A stretch of DNA of 64,000 nt from Lophius americanus (Eukaryota; Chordata; Actinopteri; Lophiiformes; Lophiidae): contig JBBDHG010000015.1 in NCBI GenBank assembly GCA_037951165.1, forward strand, positions 8,660,501-8,724,500, read 5' to 3'. The notes below the pieces were generated by a model. The model had not been told where the DNA came from, did not search any database, and worked only from the letters and a program-made list of their open reading frames with translations. Below are positions 35,266-46,830 of this stretch, piece after piece; the stretch's first letter is position 1; every line of letters begins with the position of its first letter. The position numbers and the translations under genes are program-made.

Positions 35266-37638
35266 AAAAGTGAAACCCAGCGGGGGCAAAAATACTTTTC
35301 ACATTACTGTATGACGCTCTATTTAAAGTTCAGTCTGGAAGAAAATCTCCTTGCATTCTGGGCTAAAGTTACTTCTCATACCACTGCATTCCTCACATCT
35401 TTCACACATGTTAGGTCTCAATTACATGAGTCACAGTTTGAGACATCATTGGTATCAGCTGTGCTCATTCAGCCAGCCTCATCTATTTCATCAAATTGAA
35501 ACCCCTTCATGGTTAGCTTCTCATCATCAGTTGCTGTCCTTTTAAATAAGATTCTCTCATTTCTTCTAGTTGTTTCATGCTGCTGTTTTGCCTGCCCTTC
35601 CATATCTCCATCTGCGCTGTGTTCTCACAGATCCATCAGCCTCCTCAGCCACCACACCCAGTATCCAGACTCAAAAGGGATACAACATAGCTCGCTGCTG
35701 CTCAGGTCAGATACCCTTCTCCTGAAGAAGCTCTAATGGACTAATTATCACATCTGTGGTAATAAACATTCATCAACATTCATTTCTTCAATCTCGGTCT
35801 CTCCTGATTGAAATAGTGTTACTCAAGTCATTGCCTCATTAAGGTTCCAAAGTGGAGGTGGTGAGGAAAAATCTCTAATGGCCCAAAGGAGCCACAATGA
35901 CCACATTCACAGGAATATACTGGAATTGTCCTTTAAATCAAAGGCTTTCACTTGCCATAATCCCACTGTGGCAGTTTTTCTCTGATGTCTAGCTCAGAAT
36001 GGGACGCTTATAAGTCCTACTGTTGAGTTCAAGGATGCAAGTAAACATTGGAAAGCAAACATTTTGTTGTCTTTTTATTGTTGCTTTGGTGAAAATGAGT
36101 TGGGAAAACTTGAAGAGATATCATCCCATTTTTCAATGTAACAACAATATATTATTTTGTGGGACCAGTTGACATAACAATGTTAAGTAAATGTTATGTC
36201 TCATAGATGTTAGGTAACATTTAACGCTAGCATTCATCTTTGGCCAATTTTCTCATTTAAGTGTTGCATGTCATGAAAGCAGGGATCAATTCTGAAATAT
36301 CAGCTTACATTTAAACCAGGAAGGTATCCGACCAAATTGTAAAACTAGCTACAAACTGATATTCCAATTAGAGCTTAAATTGATTATAATTCTTTGCAAC
36401 CCTGGAAGTCAGCACTACCTCAATACTTCAACAGCTTTCTTACTGAAGTTGAGATCAAAGGAGATTTCCGCCAAGTTATTCAAATGCACACCATTATAAT
36501 GCATGAAACATCCTGTCAACACAAAGCCATGCAAATAAAATTCAAAATAATGCCAAGAAGAGGCATACGGAGGATATGGTTGCTGTTGAGGCTCAGAGGG
36601 GTGTGGGGGATTGAGAAAAAGAGCGGAGGAGGTAGGAGATAATATGCAAATCTGGAGGGTGTGTAAGCATATTTGTCAGAAATAATGAAAACGATGGTTG
36701 TTTATTTAAAGAACATCTATTTCTGGCTTCCTGGCTATTGAAAAGGGCGGATAGTGCGGTGCTAACCCACATTATCATAACTCGAGGCAGTGGAGATTCT
36801 TGGCTCAGGGGTATCCAACATTGTAATTCAAGTTCTAACGTGCCATATTTCCACTGATGTGGTGGAAGTCACAAATAATTTTTAACTAAAAGCAAGGTCG
36901 GCATTTTTGCTTTCAATTACTAGCTAAATTGGATTTTCTCAAAGGTTGACTCAGGCTGGGGAGTCAGAGGCATAGGATCAAGTAGTTATCAAGAAGGAAG
37001 TCAACATGTATTATTATATAGCATTTTTAAAATAACCACAACAAGTTGACTAAAGTGCTGAACAGAATAAGACAGATAAATAAAGATAAAAACACAAACT
37101 AAAGGAGAAAAGACAAAACATGTAATCAATTCAGTTCAAATAAAGTAAGATGAAATGATGAAGGAAATGAAAATGAGCTTTTGAAATTAGCATTAAGTCA
37201 GGGAAATCCTGTGTTTTTAATAAAAAATAATCTAAAAAAAACTTCAATGCTCTGTACAGTTCAGCCAAAAGAATATCGTCAGCTAAGAATCAGCATTTCT
37301 AAAAACAACGTTCTCTGTTTTTATTTGATTTAGATCAAGGGAGTTAAACGCCATCCAGGATTTTATATCACCTAAAAATTTCGATAAAACCTGTATAGAA
37401 CCTTTGCTGTTTTCACATACATTTTTAGATCAAAATCTAAATAGTGAAAAGTTATTTTGTGTTTCTTACAAATGGAAGCCGAAGGCAGCATGAAAAGAAA
37501 AGAACAGGGGATCCAATATTAAGCCATGAGGGATCCCACAGGATAGCAAAACTACACTACACGAATATATCACCTAGGTGAACAGAGAAACTCCTATGAA
37601 ACTGATGGTACTGGAACCACTGGAGGGAAGGTCTTTTG
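35266..37638. other. plppr5 last intron, no other gene seen
   Basis: AT-rich intron; frames up to 82 codons, none recognised. Confidence 0.6.

Positions 37639-37702
<64 letters not shown>
37639..37702. repeat. (TAA)n microsatellite at an L2 3' end
   Basis: About 21 copies of AAT, immediately beyond the 3' UTR of the L2 element on the minus strand. Confidence 0.95.
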
Positions 37703-37704
<2 letters not shown>

Positions 37705-38850
37705 CATTTAATTTATAATGCTCTTTACATTTGGATCAAGCTCAAAGTGCTACAAATTAAAAGCAGATAAAAGCATAATAGAAAATAAAACAATAACTAT
37801 ATAAAAACCTGACCCAAAAAGCAGCAATGTTAATTAAAGTTATAAGTTCTGCTAAAAAGGAAAGTTTTAAGTCCTTTTTTAAATGTGTCAGTCGTCTGTG
37901 GAGCCCTCAGGTGGTCATGGAGTGCATTCCACAGAATAGGGGCAGCAGAACAGAAGGGCCGATCACCCATGATGCTGAGCTTAGTCCAGGGAAGGAGGGG
38001 GTGGTATGAGTGGGTAGAACGGAGGGATCGCGTTGAGGTCAGTGGGGTGAGTAGTTCTTTTAGGTAGGGGGGTGCGTTACCATGGATGCACTGGTAAGTG
38101 AGGAAAGAGATCTTATGATCAATCATGGTGGAGATGGGAAGCCAATGAAGGGAATGAAGAACGGGGGTGATGTGTTCGTGTTTACGAACTCTAATCAGGA
38201 TCCTTGCAGCACTGTTTTGAACATACTGAAGTCTTTGAAGACTTTTATCAGGGATCCCGATGAGAAGTGCGTTACAGTAATCCAGTCTGGAGGACACAAA
38301 TATATTTCTGAGATTTCTGAAATATTTCTGAGATGATGAAATGAGATCTTGCAGATATGTTTGATGTCGGATTCAAAAGTGAGTTGAGGGTCGAATCTTA
38401 CGCCGAGCTTGGTGACTGATGAAGAGAGGGGAATGTCATGACCAGAGAAGGTAATACTGGTTATGGAGGAAGACTGGGTCTGATGAGGGTTGTCAATTAA
38501 AATTGTTTCGGTTTTGGAGCTGTTCAACTGGAGAAAGTTGTTTTTCATCAACACCTTTATCTCCTCCAGACAATTACGGAGTGATGACAGGGGATATGAT
38601 AATGACGATGAGGATGGAAAGGCTGCGGAGGAACATGTGTCAGTATTTATGTAGATTTGCGTGTCATCAGCGTAACAATGGAATGAGAGTCCATATCGAC
38701 TGATGACACGGCCAAGGGGGAGCATGTATAGTAAGAAGAGAATAGGGCCAAGGACTGATCACTGGGGGACCCCACAGGTGACGGTGTGTTTCCTGGACCT
38801 TGAACTTCCCAGGGAAACGTATTCTGTTCTGTCAGTGAGGTAGGAAACCA
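37703..38850 (-). mobile_element. L2-type LINE, 3' half of ORF2 (RT core to 3' end)
   Basis: The minus frame 38195-38725 contains YADDTQIYI (YADD codons at 38663-38674) and TKLGVRFDPQLTF. The frame 37830-38297 contains SRLDYCNALLIGIP, LQYVQNSAARIL, LHWLPI and RPFCSAAPILWNALHDHLR: the L2 RT core followed by its C-terminal domain. The two frames are joined by a damaged duplicated patch (ATTTCTGAGATTTCTG-type repeats, 38303-38335). 3' UTR and (TAA)n tail at the low-coordinate end. Truncated at its 5' side near 38850. It lies in the last plppr5 intron, same orientation as the gene. Confidence 0.9.
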
Positions 38851-40599
38851 GTATGATTTTGATGTATCTCTATGACTCAAAGTGTAATAGTAGAAATCTG
38901 CAAAATGCTAATTTCTCCTTGAACCGACAGTAAGGGTCATGTCAATCGAATAGGAAGTGAAGTTGGTTGTGTCCTTGGATTAAGAAGAAATAGTAATAGT
39001 AGTATCTTTATTAGTCTTTGTCAGTCGTTGTATTTTTAAAATGTCTTTTCAGCAAGCAATATCGAAGGAAGTGCAGCAGTACATCTCACTGACTCTGATC
39101 TGGTCTTGGGGCAAACTTGACTTCAAGTAGGGCCCTCTTGGCAAGTGCCAACTCTGGCTGACATATCAATGCCATTCTTTCAATCAATGCAATGGAAATA
39201 CTGTATGTCACCCATGTTGAATGAGAAGCTACCTAACCGCTGTAGTGATAGTAGTGACAAATATCAATAGTGGGCCACTAGTGGGCCCTTTGACTAGACA
39301 TATGTAAAGAGTTGCATGGCCCAGCATAAAAGTATGTCACTTCAATGTTTCATGATATCTGTCTGGCCATTTTGCAGCTATAAAAACCAGCATGACACGC
39401 TGAAATGATGGACCCCCTCCCACCATCAATACCACTCGATACCACGATAGCTGAAATAGGAATGTGATCGTGAAAGATGAGCAACTATATATAAGCCCCA
39501 TAAGCCAGAAAATTATAATCAACAGTGCCATGTGACACACTACCAGCCCCATTGTCTCCATCTTATCTTTTCTAAAGAATGATTTTTGAATCTGTGACTA
39601 TACTCTAGATGTGATTCAACCAGGGGATGTGGCAGATTTCCTCTGTTGTTGCTAGCGAAAGGAGCTAACATTCACCATCCAAAATGCAATATTGGTGAAA
39701 TTGGTTGGGGTATTTAATTAAAGCCAGTTGGTAATCTGTTCATCAGATTTGTTCTAACATCCGGATCAAATGGTTGTATGATTAATTTCTCATGGGAATC
39801 ACACCGTCAAATGTAAAATACATTAGTATAGTGTCAGCATGAGGGAGAGTCAAAAGCCTTTGAAATGAAAGGATCTTTTTTTACTGCTACCCAAAGGTTT
39901 CTTCTTGCCCTGGCATTTTGTTCACTGTGATGTGTTTTCTCTTCAAGGCATCTTTAGGCTCGGCTATTTTTAGAGCAGGTAATTTTCCACTGTGTCTTCT
40001 GGAACCGAAGTGAGAGTGGGAGAATTTCTGCTTTTCTTCTGACAACTGAGCAGAGACACTCTCAGCATGGCGCTGTGAATTCAATTATCAGACAGCGCCC
40101 GAGTTTTTCTCAACATCTCACATTGTGTAAATGTGTGTCTTGTTAGAGGGAGCTTGAAGCAAACACAGCGGCATCGAGTAAATATACGCCCTGTTGTTAC
40201 ATCCGGGGTTAAAGAAGTCTCACTCAGATGTAAAAAGAAAGGATGAAGCACGTCAACAAGATGTGAAATAATAGAGAGGGTCACATTTGACTGAAGGAGC
40301 CTTAATCTCTTTACATTGGCTTTGTTTGTTACTAACTGGATTGGTCCTTAACAAAACGTGCATGTGAAATTTGGCTTTCTTTGGTCTCTTCTGACCAAAA
40401 TTTCACATTCAAAAAAAAAAAAGAAATACAAATGGATTCAGAAATACACGTATGTCGACAAATTACATATGGAAAAATAAGCATCTTCAAAAATCACAAA
40501 AAATACAAATGTCCAAATAGCACAGGTGGAAAAATATGCATGTCAAAAACTATTGAAAAATACAAATATGTTCAATATTAGCACATGGAAAAAAAAGAA
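38851..40599. other. plppr5 last intron, no other gene seen
   Basis: No repeats that I can name; frames of 65-77 codons are not recognised. Confidence 0.6.
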
Positions 40600-41127
40600 A
40601 TGTCCGGATACGGCCCGCCCCCCCATTTGGCCCGGCCCCCTGAACAATACCAGAGACGCACTTTGATTCTTTTTTTTTTTTTTTTTTTTTTCTTATCAAG
40701 ATTGACAGATGAACATCTGCATCATAGTTTGAGAGTGGCTGTGACTAGAATGGAACCTGACATTCATGTTAATGTTCCATGGACTTTTAGTCTGTGAGGA
40801 ACCCAGAGAAGGTTATTTGATTATTATTGATTTCATAAATAGTGTTATTTAAATCCAGGCTTTTTTTCTGTGAAGAACCCAGAGAGTGTTATTTGGTGAT
40901 TATTTATTTAATTAATAGTGTTATTATTTATTTCCTGACTTTTTTTTTTCTGTGAAGAGCCCGGAAAGGGTTATTCTGTTATGTGTGGCTTTCTGGAAAA
41001 CAATACATTTTTACGATTAGGTACCCCTGCGATCGTCACACTTTTTCTGTTACAAACTGAACCCGGCCCCCCATCAGAGAAGGGAAAAGTTATGTGGCCC
41101 TCACAGGAAAAAGTTTGGGGACCCCTG
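40600..41127 (+). mobile_element. hAT transposon remnant (transposase C-terminus and 3' end)
   Basis: The plus frame 40585-40797 ends LTDEHLHHSLRVAVTRMEPDI.., the C-terminal motif of ZBED/GTF2IRD2-like hAT transposases. After the stop come two and a half tandem units of about 80 bp, each starting TCTGTGA(G/A)GA(A/G)CCC (40791, 40868, 40950). The end is GGGGACCCCTG at about 41117-41127, following ATGTGGCCCTCACAGG. An internal poly-T tract (40669-40691) follows a short C-rich 5' part (GGCCCGGCCCCCTGAAC). Most of the transposase is missing. Confidence 0.65.
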
Positions 41128-41795
41128 CTGTAAACCGTTACTTTTATTAGAAGCCATGGATGAAAGGAACACAACTTTGAGATAATATCCATCTATCATT
41201 TATGAATAAATAAATACTTGATAATTAAAGTATTTAATCTAAAGTGATTCATTCTTATTATCACTTTCAAAACAATCTTCCTGGTGCTGAATCATTTAAA
41301 AAGTCAAACATTTTATTTAGGAACTTAATCATCTGGCTAGGTTGAGTTGCCAAGGAATCATAACCTAAAGGTAAAATTTCCCGCCCAAAAAATTGCAGTA
41401 TATCTTTGAATAAATATAATATAATACCCATTAGACTTTTTACCTTTTTCTTTTAAAAAAATGTTCATCAAAGAAATCTAAATTTTGAGGTTTCTATCTA
41501 TCTGTGATGTGGGTCTGTGGAATCTCCCCAAAATGGCTATGTAACCATTTCATATATAATATTTTGAAGCCTATGTCTATTTGATCATATATTAAAGAGT
41601 AATTATCTGAATACAATATAGCCCTTCATAGATTTGAAAAATGACTGTTAAATTAGTCCGCTGTATGTATCAATTTGGGGGCCATAAGTATAAGATATAC
41701 TGATATGGGTCTAATATAAGACATGGAGAACTGACTTAGTTTTATGCCGTGCACAGGTGTGTATTCAGCGCTCATCTGTTTTGTGTTGTTCTGAC

Positions 41796-41930
41796 CTGTG
41801 AAGCTATATACTTCTCCAGAGGACTCTCCATTTGTCCCATATTCAGCATGGCAGAGCTGGGCCGCTGCTCCGCTGGTAGATCCTCACTCAGCAGTAACTT
41901 TCCTTTGAAGTTATGCACCACGCACACAAC
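41796..41930 (-). CDS. plppr5: plppr5 penultimate coding exon (end of TM6 and cytosolic tail)
   Basis: Reverse-strand exon of 45 codons (135 nt), phase 0 at both ends: acceptor AATGTAG before GTTGTGTGC, donor GTCAGA after GCTTCACAG. It starts VVCVVHNFKG, finishing the last membrane helix and the juxtamembrane NFKG, then runs through a divergent tail to MESPLEKYIASQ. The SPLEK block is conserved in PLPPR1, 2 and 5 tails. The length equals what I recall for the matching human PLPPR5 exon (45 codons), although the middle of the tail has diverged. Only part of this frame is visible as an open frame because the exon lacks its own start. An in-phase join to the upstream exon gives the family-typical FLVVCVVHNFKG. 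Confidence 0.93.
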
Positions 41931-42139
41931 CTACATTGTACACACACAGACACACACACACACAGAAAGAGAGAGAGTGAGCGTCAGTTTCCACCGCTTT
42001 TGGCAACATTACATACCTTGAAAGTTAGTCCTGTCTTAAAGCCCACTTGGAAGTATGGTGTTCGCCTTACAGCAAAAAGGTTCTTGATTCCTGATTTGTG
42101 TCACTAAATGGCCCCCGACAACCAGAGCACTTAGAAGCT

Positions 42140-42415
42140 TTTGTAAACACAAATCAGCCGTAACATTGTTACTACCTGCCTAATGTTGTTTATGTCCCCT
42201 ATAATTGCCAAACAGGTCGGATCCATCGAGGCATTGACTCCACCTGACCTGTGAAGCTGTGCTGTAGTATCTGCAGCCATTATGTTAGCAGCTGATCTAT
42301 AAGTCATGTAAGTTACAAGGTAGGGCCTCTATGGCTCTGACTTGTTGTCCAGCTCATTCCACAGATGGTGGATTGAGGTCTATGGATGGACACCTTGAAC
42401 TAATTGAGGAATGAA
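42140..42415 (-). mobile_element. Tc1-like relic inside the 537-bp plppr5 intron
   Basis: ACAAATCAGCCGTAACATTG, CCTAATGTTGTTTATGTCCC, ATCGAGGCATTGACTCCACC, GTGAAGCTGTGCTGTAGTATC, TTAGCAGCTGATC and CTAGGGCCTCTATGG-like words follow the Tc1 3' end. Ends near GGACACCTTGAAC. It makes up about half of the short intron between the exons at 42468 and 41930. Confidence 0.75.
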
Positions 42416-42467
42416 GCTGATTATGCTAACCCAACTATTTTGGGTTGTGAGGCTACTAGGTACTCAC

Positions 42468-42644
42468 CAAGAATGTGGCGATGGCGGCGCCGATGATGAA
42501 GCCGGCGATCACATCCGACCAGTGGTTGCGGTATTCAGCCACACGATTTAGACCATTGAGAAATGCAAGACAAACGAGGCCAAGGGAAAGCACAGGCTTG
42601 GCCAGACGGGTGCCCTTTGCCTGTACCGTGCACGTCACGTACAT
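42468..42644 (-). CDS. plppr5: plppr5 internal coding exon (TM4 end, TM5, start of TM6)
   Basis: Reverse-strand exon of exactly 59 codons (177 nt), phase 0 at both ends: acceptor CTTGCAG before ATGTACGTG, donor GTGAGT after TTCTTG. It encodes MYVTCTVQAKGTRLAKPV, a membrane helix (LSLGLVCLAFL), the C3-like loop NRVAEYRNHWSDV and the helix DVIAGFIIGAAIATFL. In active lipid phosphate phosphatases C3 is SR-x5-H-x3-D with a nucleophilic His. Here the aligned position is Asn (R-VAEYR-N-HWS-D), the degeneracy typical of PLPPRs. AKGTRLAKPV and NRVAEYRNHWSDV fit PLPPR5 best; GAAIATFL resembles PLPPR2, so a paralogue call should be checked. It joins in phase to the exons at 53475-53725 (upstream) and 41796-41930 (downstream, across only 537 bp). 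Confidence 0.95.
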
Positions 42645-42817
42645 CTGCAAGAAAAGGGAGAGGGAGACTTCAGATTGATTCCACATGTACCGCCAGGGTC
42701 ACCACAGGAAGATTTTCTTAAAGGTAAAGGAATATAAATATATCTCTTATGTATTTAATAATTTAAAAGGTAAAGGTAGCATAAATGCTACCAACTAAAA
42801 GGTAGCATAAACGCTGG

Positions 42818-42850
42818 ATACACCAATCAGCCATAACACTCTAACTGCAG
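42818..42850. mobile_element. Tc1-like terminal fragment
   Basis: ACACCAATCAGCCATAACAC is the Tc1-like terminal inverted repeat; nothing of the body follows. Confidence 0.5.
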
Positions 42851-43671
42851 TTAAAAGAGTTTTTAACATAACCATAAAATAAAGCCAAACGGACGTCCTT
42901 GAAGTTATTAAACCCTTTCTTGGTTTCCTGATCCATCTTTCCAGCTACTGCAAAATATAAATCTGAATATCACAACAGCACTCAACAAGAAGATGAAACA
43001 ATATGGATTGGGACAAAAGAATGAATGTCGATGAAGTTGACGATAATACAGTTTGTACGACAGAATGGAGCGATGGATGGATGGAAGGATGTTTCATGCT
43101 GCTGTTTCACATTCTCACCACCTCCCCATCACAACCAAGTCTTACCAGATCCATCAACCTCATCATTTATTAATCTAAGCAGAATCATCAGTCCCCACCA
43201 TCTTTATCAAGACTCCAAAGTGACTACATCCTTCTGCTGCTCACTTCCAACACAGTAACCAAAATACCTAAAATTTGTTCTAAGTAAATGTAGTTCCTAT
43301 TCACCACTGCCATTGCGAATCATTCATGGAGAAGAGGGAAAACTGTTGGCTGTTCTACTGCTTCTCTGCTGAAATGTCACTAAACAGCCTGCAGCGCTGT
43401 AGCAGATGCACCCCAGAATTCATTCTGTTCCACAACGACCATGTGAAATGGGAATATTTCTCTCCACCTGGCCTCATTTCAGTTGCATGGTAAGAAACTG
43501 GAGAAAATGGAGGGAGGTGACACAGAGAGTTTAAAAAAGACAAATAAAGATCAGAATAAATATGTCTATGTTTGGCTTGAACTACTTATATACTGTTTCG
43601 AGGCAGTAGAAAGCCTCCGAGGGCCTTGTTTTATTTTTCATTGGAATGCATCTTCTTTAAGGCCGGATCAA

Positions 43672-43719
<48 letters not shown>

Positions 43720-44139
43720 ATATCTCAGTACAATTAATGTATTCTCTTATCCTTTTGTTATCATGTATTTGATATAGCAGTTGAAATGGCTATATATCGC
43801 TGTGATTCCACAAAAGCAGGGATACTCAAATACAAATCTTAAAGGTCCACAAAATCTTTTTTCAACGATTCAAAGGTCCATTTATTATAGTCGATCAAGC
43901 CACAAGCCATAATACTGTTATATTCAAAGCAAAATGTCCTTTTCATTCAAACAACAACAAAAACTACATAATAAAATAAAATAAACTTCCATTTCCATTT
44001 TGACATAATTCAAATAAATAGTCAAATAAAACAGAACCCTCCATAGAATGCTTTTGTAAACAAATATATCAAGAGTGCAATGAAAAACTATTTTGTGTCA
44101 AACAGACCCAGTAACAGCCTATCAGTGCATCGTTGGCAT
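42851..44139. other. plppr5 10.8-kb intron, part 1
   Basis: Contains the (CT)n at 43673-43718 and, at 43815-43880, ACTCAAATACAAATC..AAAGGTCCAC words that look like a DNA-transposon end. No gene. Confidence 0.5.
43673..43718. repeat. (CT)n microsatellite
   Basis: Uninterrupted TCTC run of about 45 bases. Confidence 0.95.
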
Positions 44140-44735
44140 GTTGAAGATGACAGCTTGACACTTTTCTCCTTTCCGAATTAAACCTTTCCGATTTGTCGGT
44201 CGCCTGTTTACATGACTTGTGATCTTTTCCGACCCGGTCTCGAAATGCATCGACTCTCCTAATCGGAAACACTTACACACATGCGCAGACGATTCACACT
44301 CCCGTTCATAAGGTGGAGATAATGCTTTGGTGATTTGGGCGCTGACCACCAACAAGTGCCCAGAAGAAGAATACGACAAAGAGGGCATGTGTGGAAGTGA
44401 CTTTTCGCCCATCTAACCGTCCAAAAACGTTAAAATATTTCAAAGTGGCTGAAAAAATTATTCTCCAATGCAGACCGGTACTGATTTGAAGTCGCCGTAT
44501 TTAAAATATGACAAAAACTTGGCAGAGCATTCCGTCACGATGCTGGGCATGCGCAGATACAACTCAAACAGAAAGCTTTATACAGCATCTACATGCAGCG
44601 ACTGGCTATCTGAAAGGCTTTCCAAAAGAATTTAGACTACCTCCTTGCCAAGGAATGAAGTATAATTCGGAAAGGTTCTTTCCATTCAGAAAGGGGTGTT
44701 TACATTTACAATTTTCATTGTAAACCCACCTGTTA
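44140..44735 (-). mobile_element. GTTTACATG-type MITE, copy 2
   Basis: Its high-coordinate end TGTAAACCCACCT (44719-44731) is the inverse of copy 1's AGGTGGGTTTAC. Inside, in inverse order, are TTCGGAAAGGTTCTTTCC, CTACATGCAGCGACTGGCTA, AACTCAAACAGAAAGC and GCTGGGCATGCGCAG, and at 44160-44280 further TTTCCGATT and GTTTACATG boxes. Possibly a longer member than 29050-29345. Confidence 0.6.
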
Positions 44736-44743
44736 CACGTTCT

Positions 44744-44791
44744 TTAGTTCTTTAGTACAGCGGCACTAGGGCCGCTGTACTAAAGAACTAA
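44744..44791. repeat. Perfect 21-bp hairpin with 6-base loop
   Basis: Arm 1 at 44744-44764 and arm 2 at 44771-44791 are exact reverse complements (arm 1 begins TTAGTTCTTTAG, arm 2 ends CTAAAGAACTAA); the loop is ACTAGG. It lies 9-13 bases beyond the end of MITE copy 2. Confidence 0.95.
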
Positions 44792-45369
44792 CACAAACTG
44801 GTACCTCCCGAAAATTACGTTAACATATTCGGATTTACACTGCGACTCACGTTTGCAGTCAACGCCATACAATTGTGTATGAAATAAAGATTTTTACAGA
44901 CATTCCCTACACAGAACAAAGGCTTTTATTGAAATAACATCATTTTATGATGCTAAGTAATCCCATACAATATATTTAACTCAAGATAGAACTTTATATG
45001 TCAAAAAATATATGTCGTAATCTGGATGAAATTCAAGAATTGCAACATATGAAAAAAAAAGTCTCTTTAAATGTTTGGTTAAATCAAAAAGCGTAGGATT
45101 TTGATTGTTGTTATGGGTTGAGATTGTAATCATACATTATAAAATATGTTAATATCAATTATTACCTACATAAAATGTAAATACATGAGGCATATGCTAA
45201 ATGTTTTTGTATTGTCAGAATAAAAAATTCGCAATGTATTGCTATACATATTGCAATACAATACAAATTAACACAGTATATCACAATATGAAAAGGAATT
45301 GCAATACCCAGCCCTATTTGCAGATGAGGAGAGTAATAACCATTGCCTGGATAACATGTCCACTTGCAG

Positions 45370-45480
45370 TCGGTGGGATATATTAGGCAGCAAGTGAACA
45401 TTGTTGTGTTGGAAGTAGGTCCAAGTCATGATGATTCAGGGTATTTTTGGTGGCAAAATGGGCACCTGCACTGTATTTAG
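45370..45480 (+). mobile_element. Tc1-like 5' fragment
   Basis: CGGTGGGATATATTAGGCAG CAAGTGAACATTG then TGTTGGAAGTAGG and GGCAAAATGGGCACC match the fish Tc1-like leader and start. Confidence 0.6.
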
Positions 45481-45784
45481 TTTTTTTGATTCCTTTTTCT
45501 GTTCCTGAAAGAGGCGTGTGCTAATGGAGGTTGAATATGGGCTTGGATATAAGGTCCATCTAAGCTCAGCACCCACTTTAAAACAGAGGCACTTGCAGTC
45601 ATGATTTATGTTACTATGACAACTATTATTTTGTTAGATCTGTCATTGCGAGCGCCTGTGTGTATGTCTGTCTCAGGGTCAAGGTGAGTTCTGTCTGTGA
45701 GTCAATGTATTTTGTATGAGCTGTCACATACTATCAATTTCCGTTTTAGATGCATGAATTCACCTGCGAGTTGACCTTTCTCAA

Positions 45785-45840
45785 ACACACTCACACACAC
45801 TCACACAAACAGACACGCACACACACACAGACACACATAC
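45785..45840. repeat. (CA)n-type microsatellite
   Basis: Interrupted ACACAC run. Confidence 0.85.
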
Positions 45841-46511
45841 GTAATCCTTCCATACTTCAATATTTCTCTGCTGCACCTCATTTGACCTCAGATTTCTCTG
45901 GCCAACATAATTTTTCTCAAAAGCCTCTGCAAACATTTCATAGCTTGGGTACGAGCTCATTCCTATATTTCCCATTTAATGTTATGGTATTAGCAGCTGC
46001 TGGCACGCTCTCTAAATCACCAGGCTGTCATCTAAATGGAGAGTGATGCTTGAAATTTCAAACCCGTGGAGACAAGGCTAAGCTCCTTGTCCCTTGTAGG
46101 TTCAGACATGAACCCCACTTGCCTGCCAAGTTCAAAGGCATCCTGTAGTATCGATAAGGAAGGCCTTCTTGCAGAGATACACATACAGAGCTTATCATGA
46201 GGGTGTGATTAGGCCAGAACCCTCCTAATTTAAATCTTGTATTAACAAAAGTCTTGGGCGATCTGATCATACACAGGAAGGACCATTCATATATTCATCA
46301 TAATGCATCTCTGCGTGCATTCTCAGTGATTTAAGGCACTGGGACTGGATTTTTCATTTTCCAGCCACATATGGAAAAAGGGACATAATGTTTGAAAAGT
46401 GATACCTTAAAATTAAATCTAATACTGAAGTAACTTAAAGTTTCACATTGTTTAATTCATAAGAATGTCCATTTACTTAAGGATTATTTAAAACATTATC
46501 ACAGATGGCCT

Positions 46512-46555
46512 TTAACCAATCAGCCATAATATTATAATCACTGAAAGATGACGTG
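46512..46555. mobile_element. Tc1-like terminal fragment
   Basis: AACCAATCAGCCATAATATT ATAATCAC is the Tc1-like terminus. Confidence 0.5.
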
Positions 46556-46589
46556 GGTGCGACAGAATATGAGTACTTTAGCATGTTGT

Positions 46590-46830
46590 TTAGTGAAAGA
46601 TCTGTGCAACTTTGGCAGGAACCAACGAATCACCAATTCATCCCAGGGCTGACACATAGAGACAACCATTCACGGTAACAATCACACCTCAAGCCACCAG
46701 TCACCTACGAGTCACCATTCACCTATTATGGCATGTTTTTGGACTCTGGGAGGAAGCCGGACGACCCGGAGAGAACCTACGCAGACATTCAAACACCGTA
46801 CAGAAAGGTCGGCAGAGTTGCATTTGAATC
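46590..46830 (+). repeat. Common fish dispersed repeat (GGAGGAAGCCGGA type)
   Basis: CCAATTCATCCCAGGGCTGA CACATAGAGACAACC, CGAGTCACCATTCACC and GGACTCTGGGAGGAAGCCGG ACGACCCGGAGAG form a familiar dispersed repeat. A small piece of the same family is at 33290-33350. The 89- and 97-codon frames across it are not genes. Confidence 0.6.
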
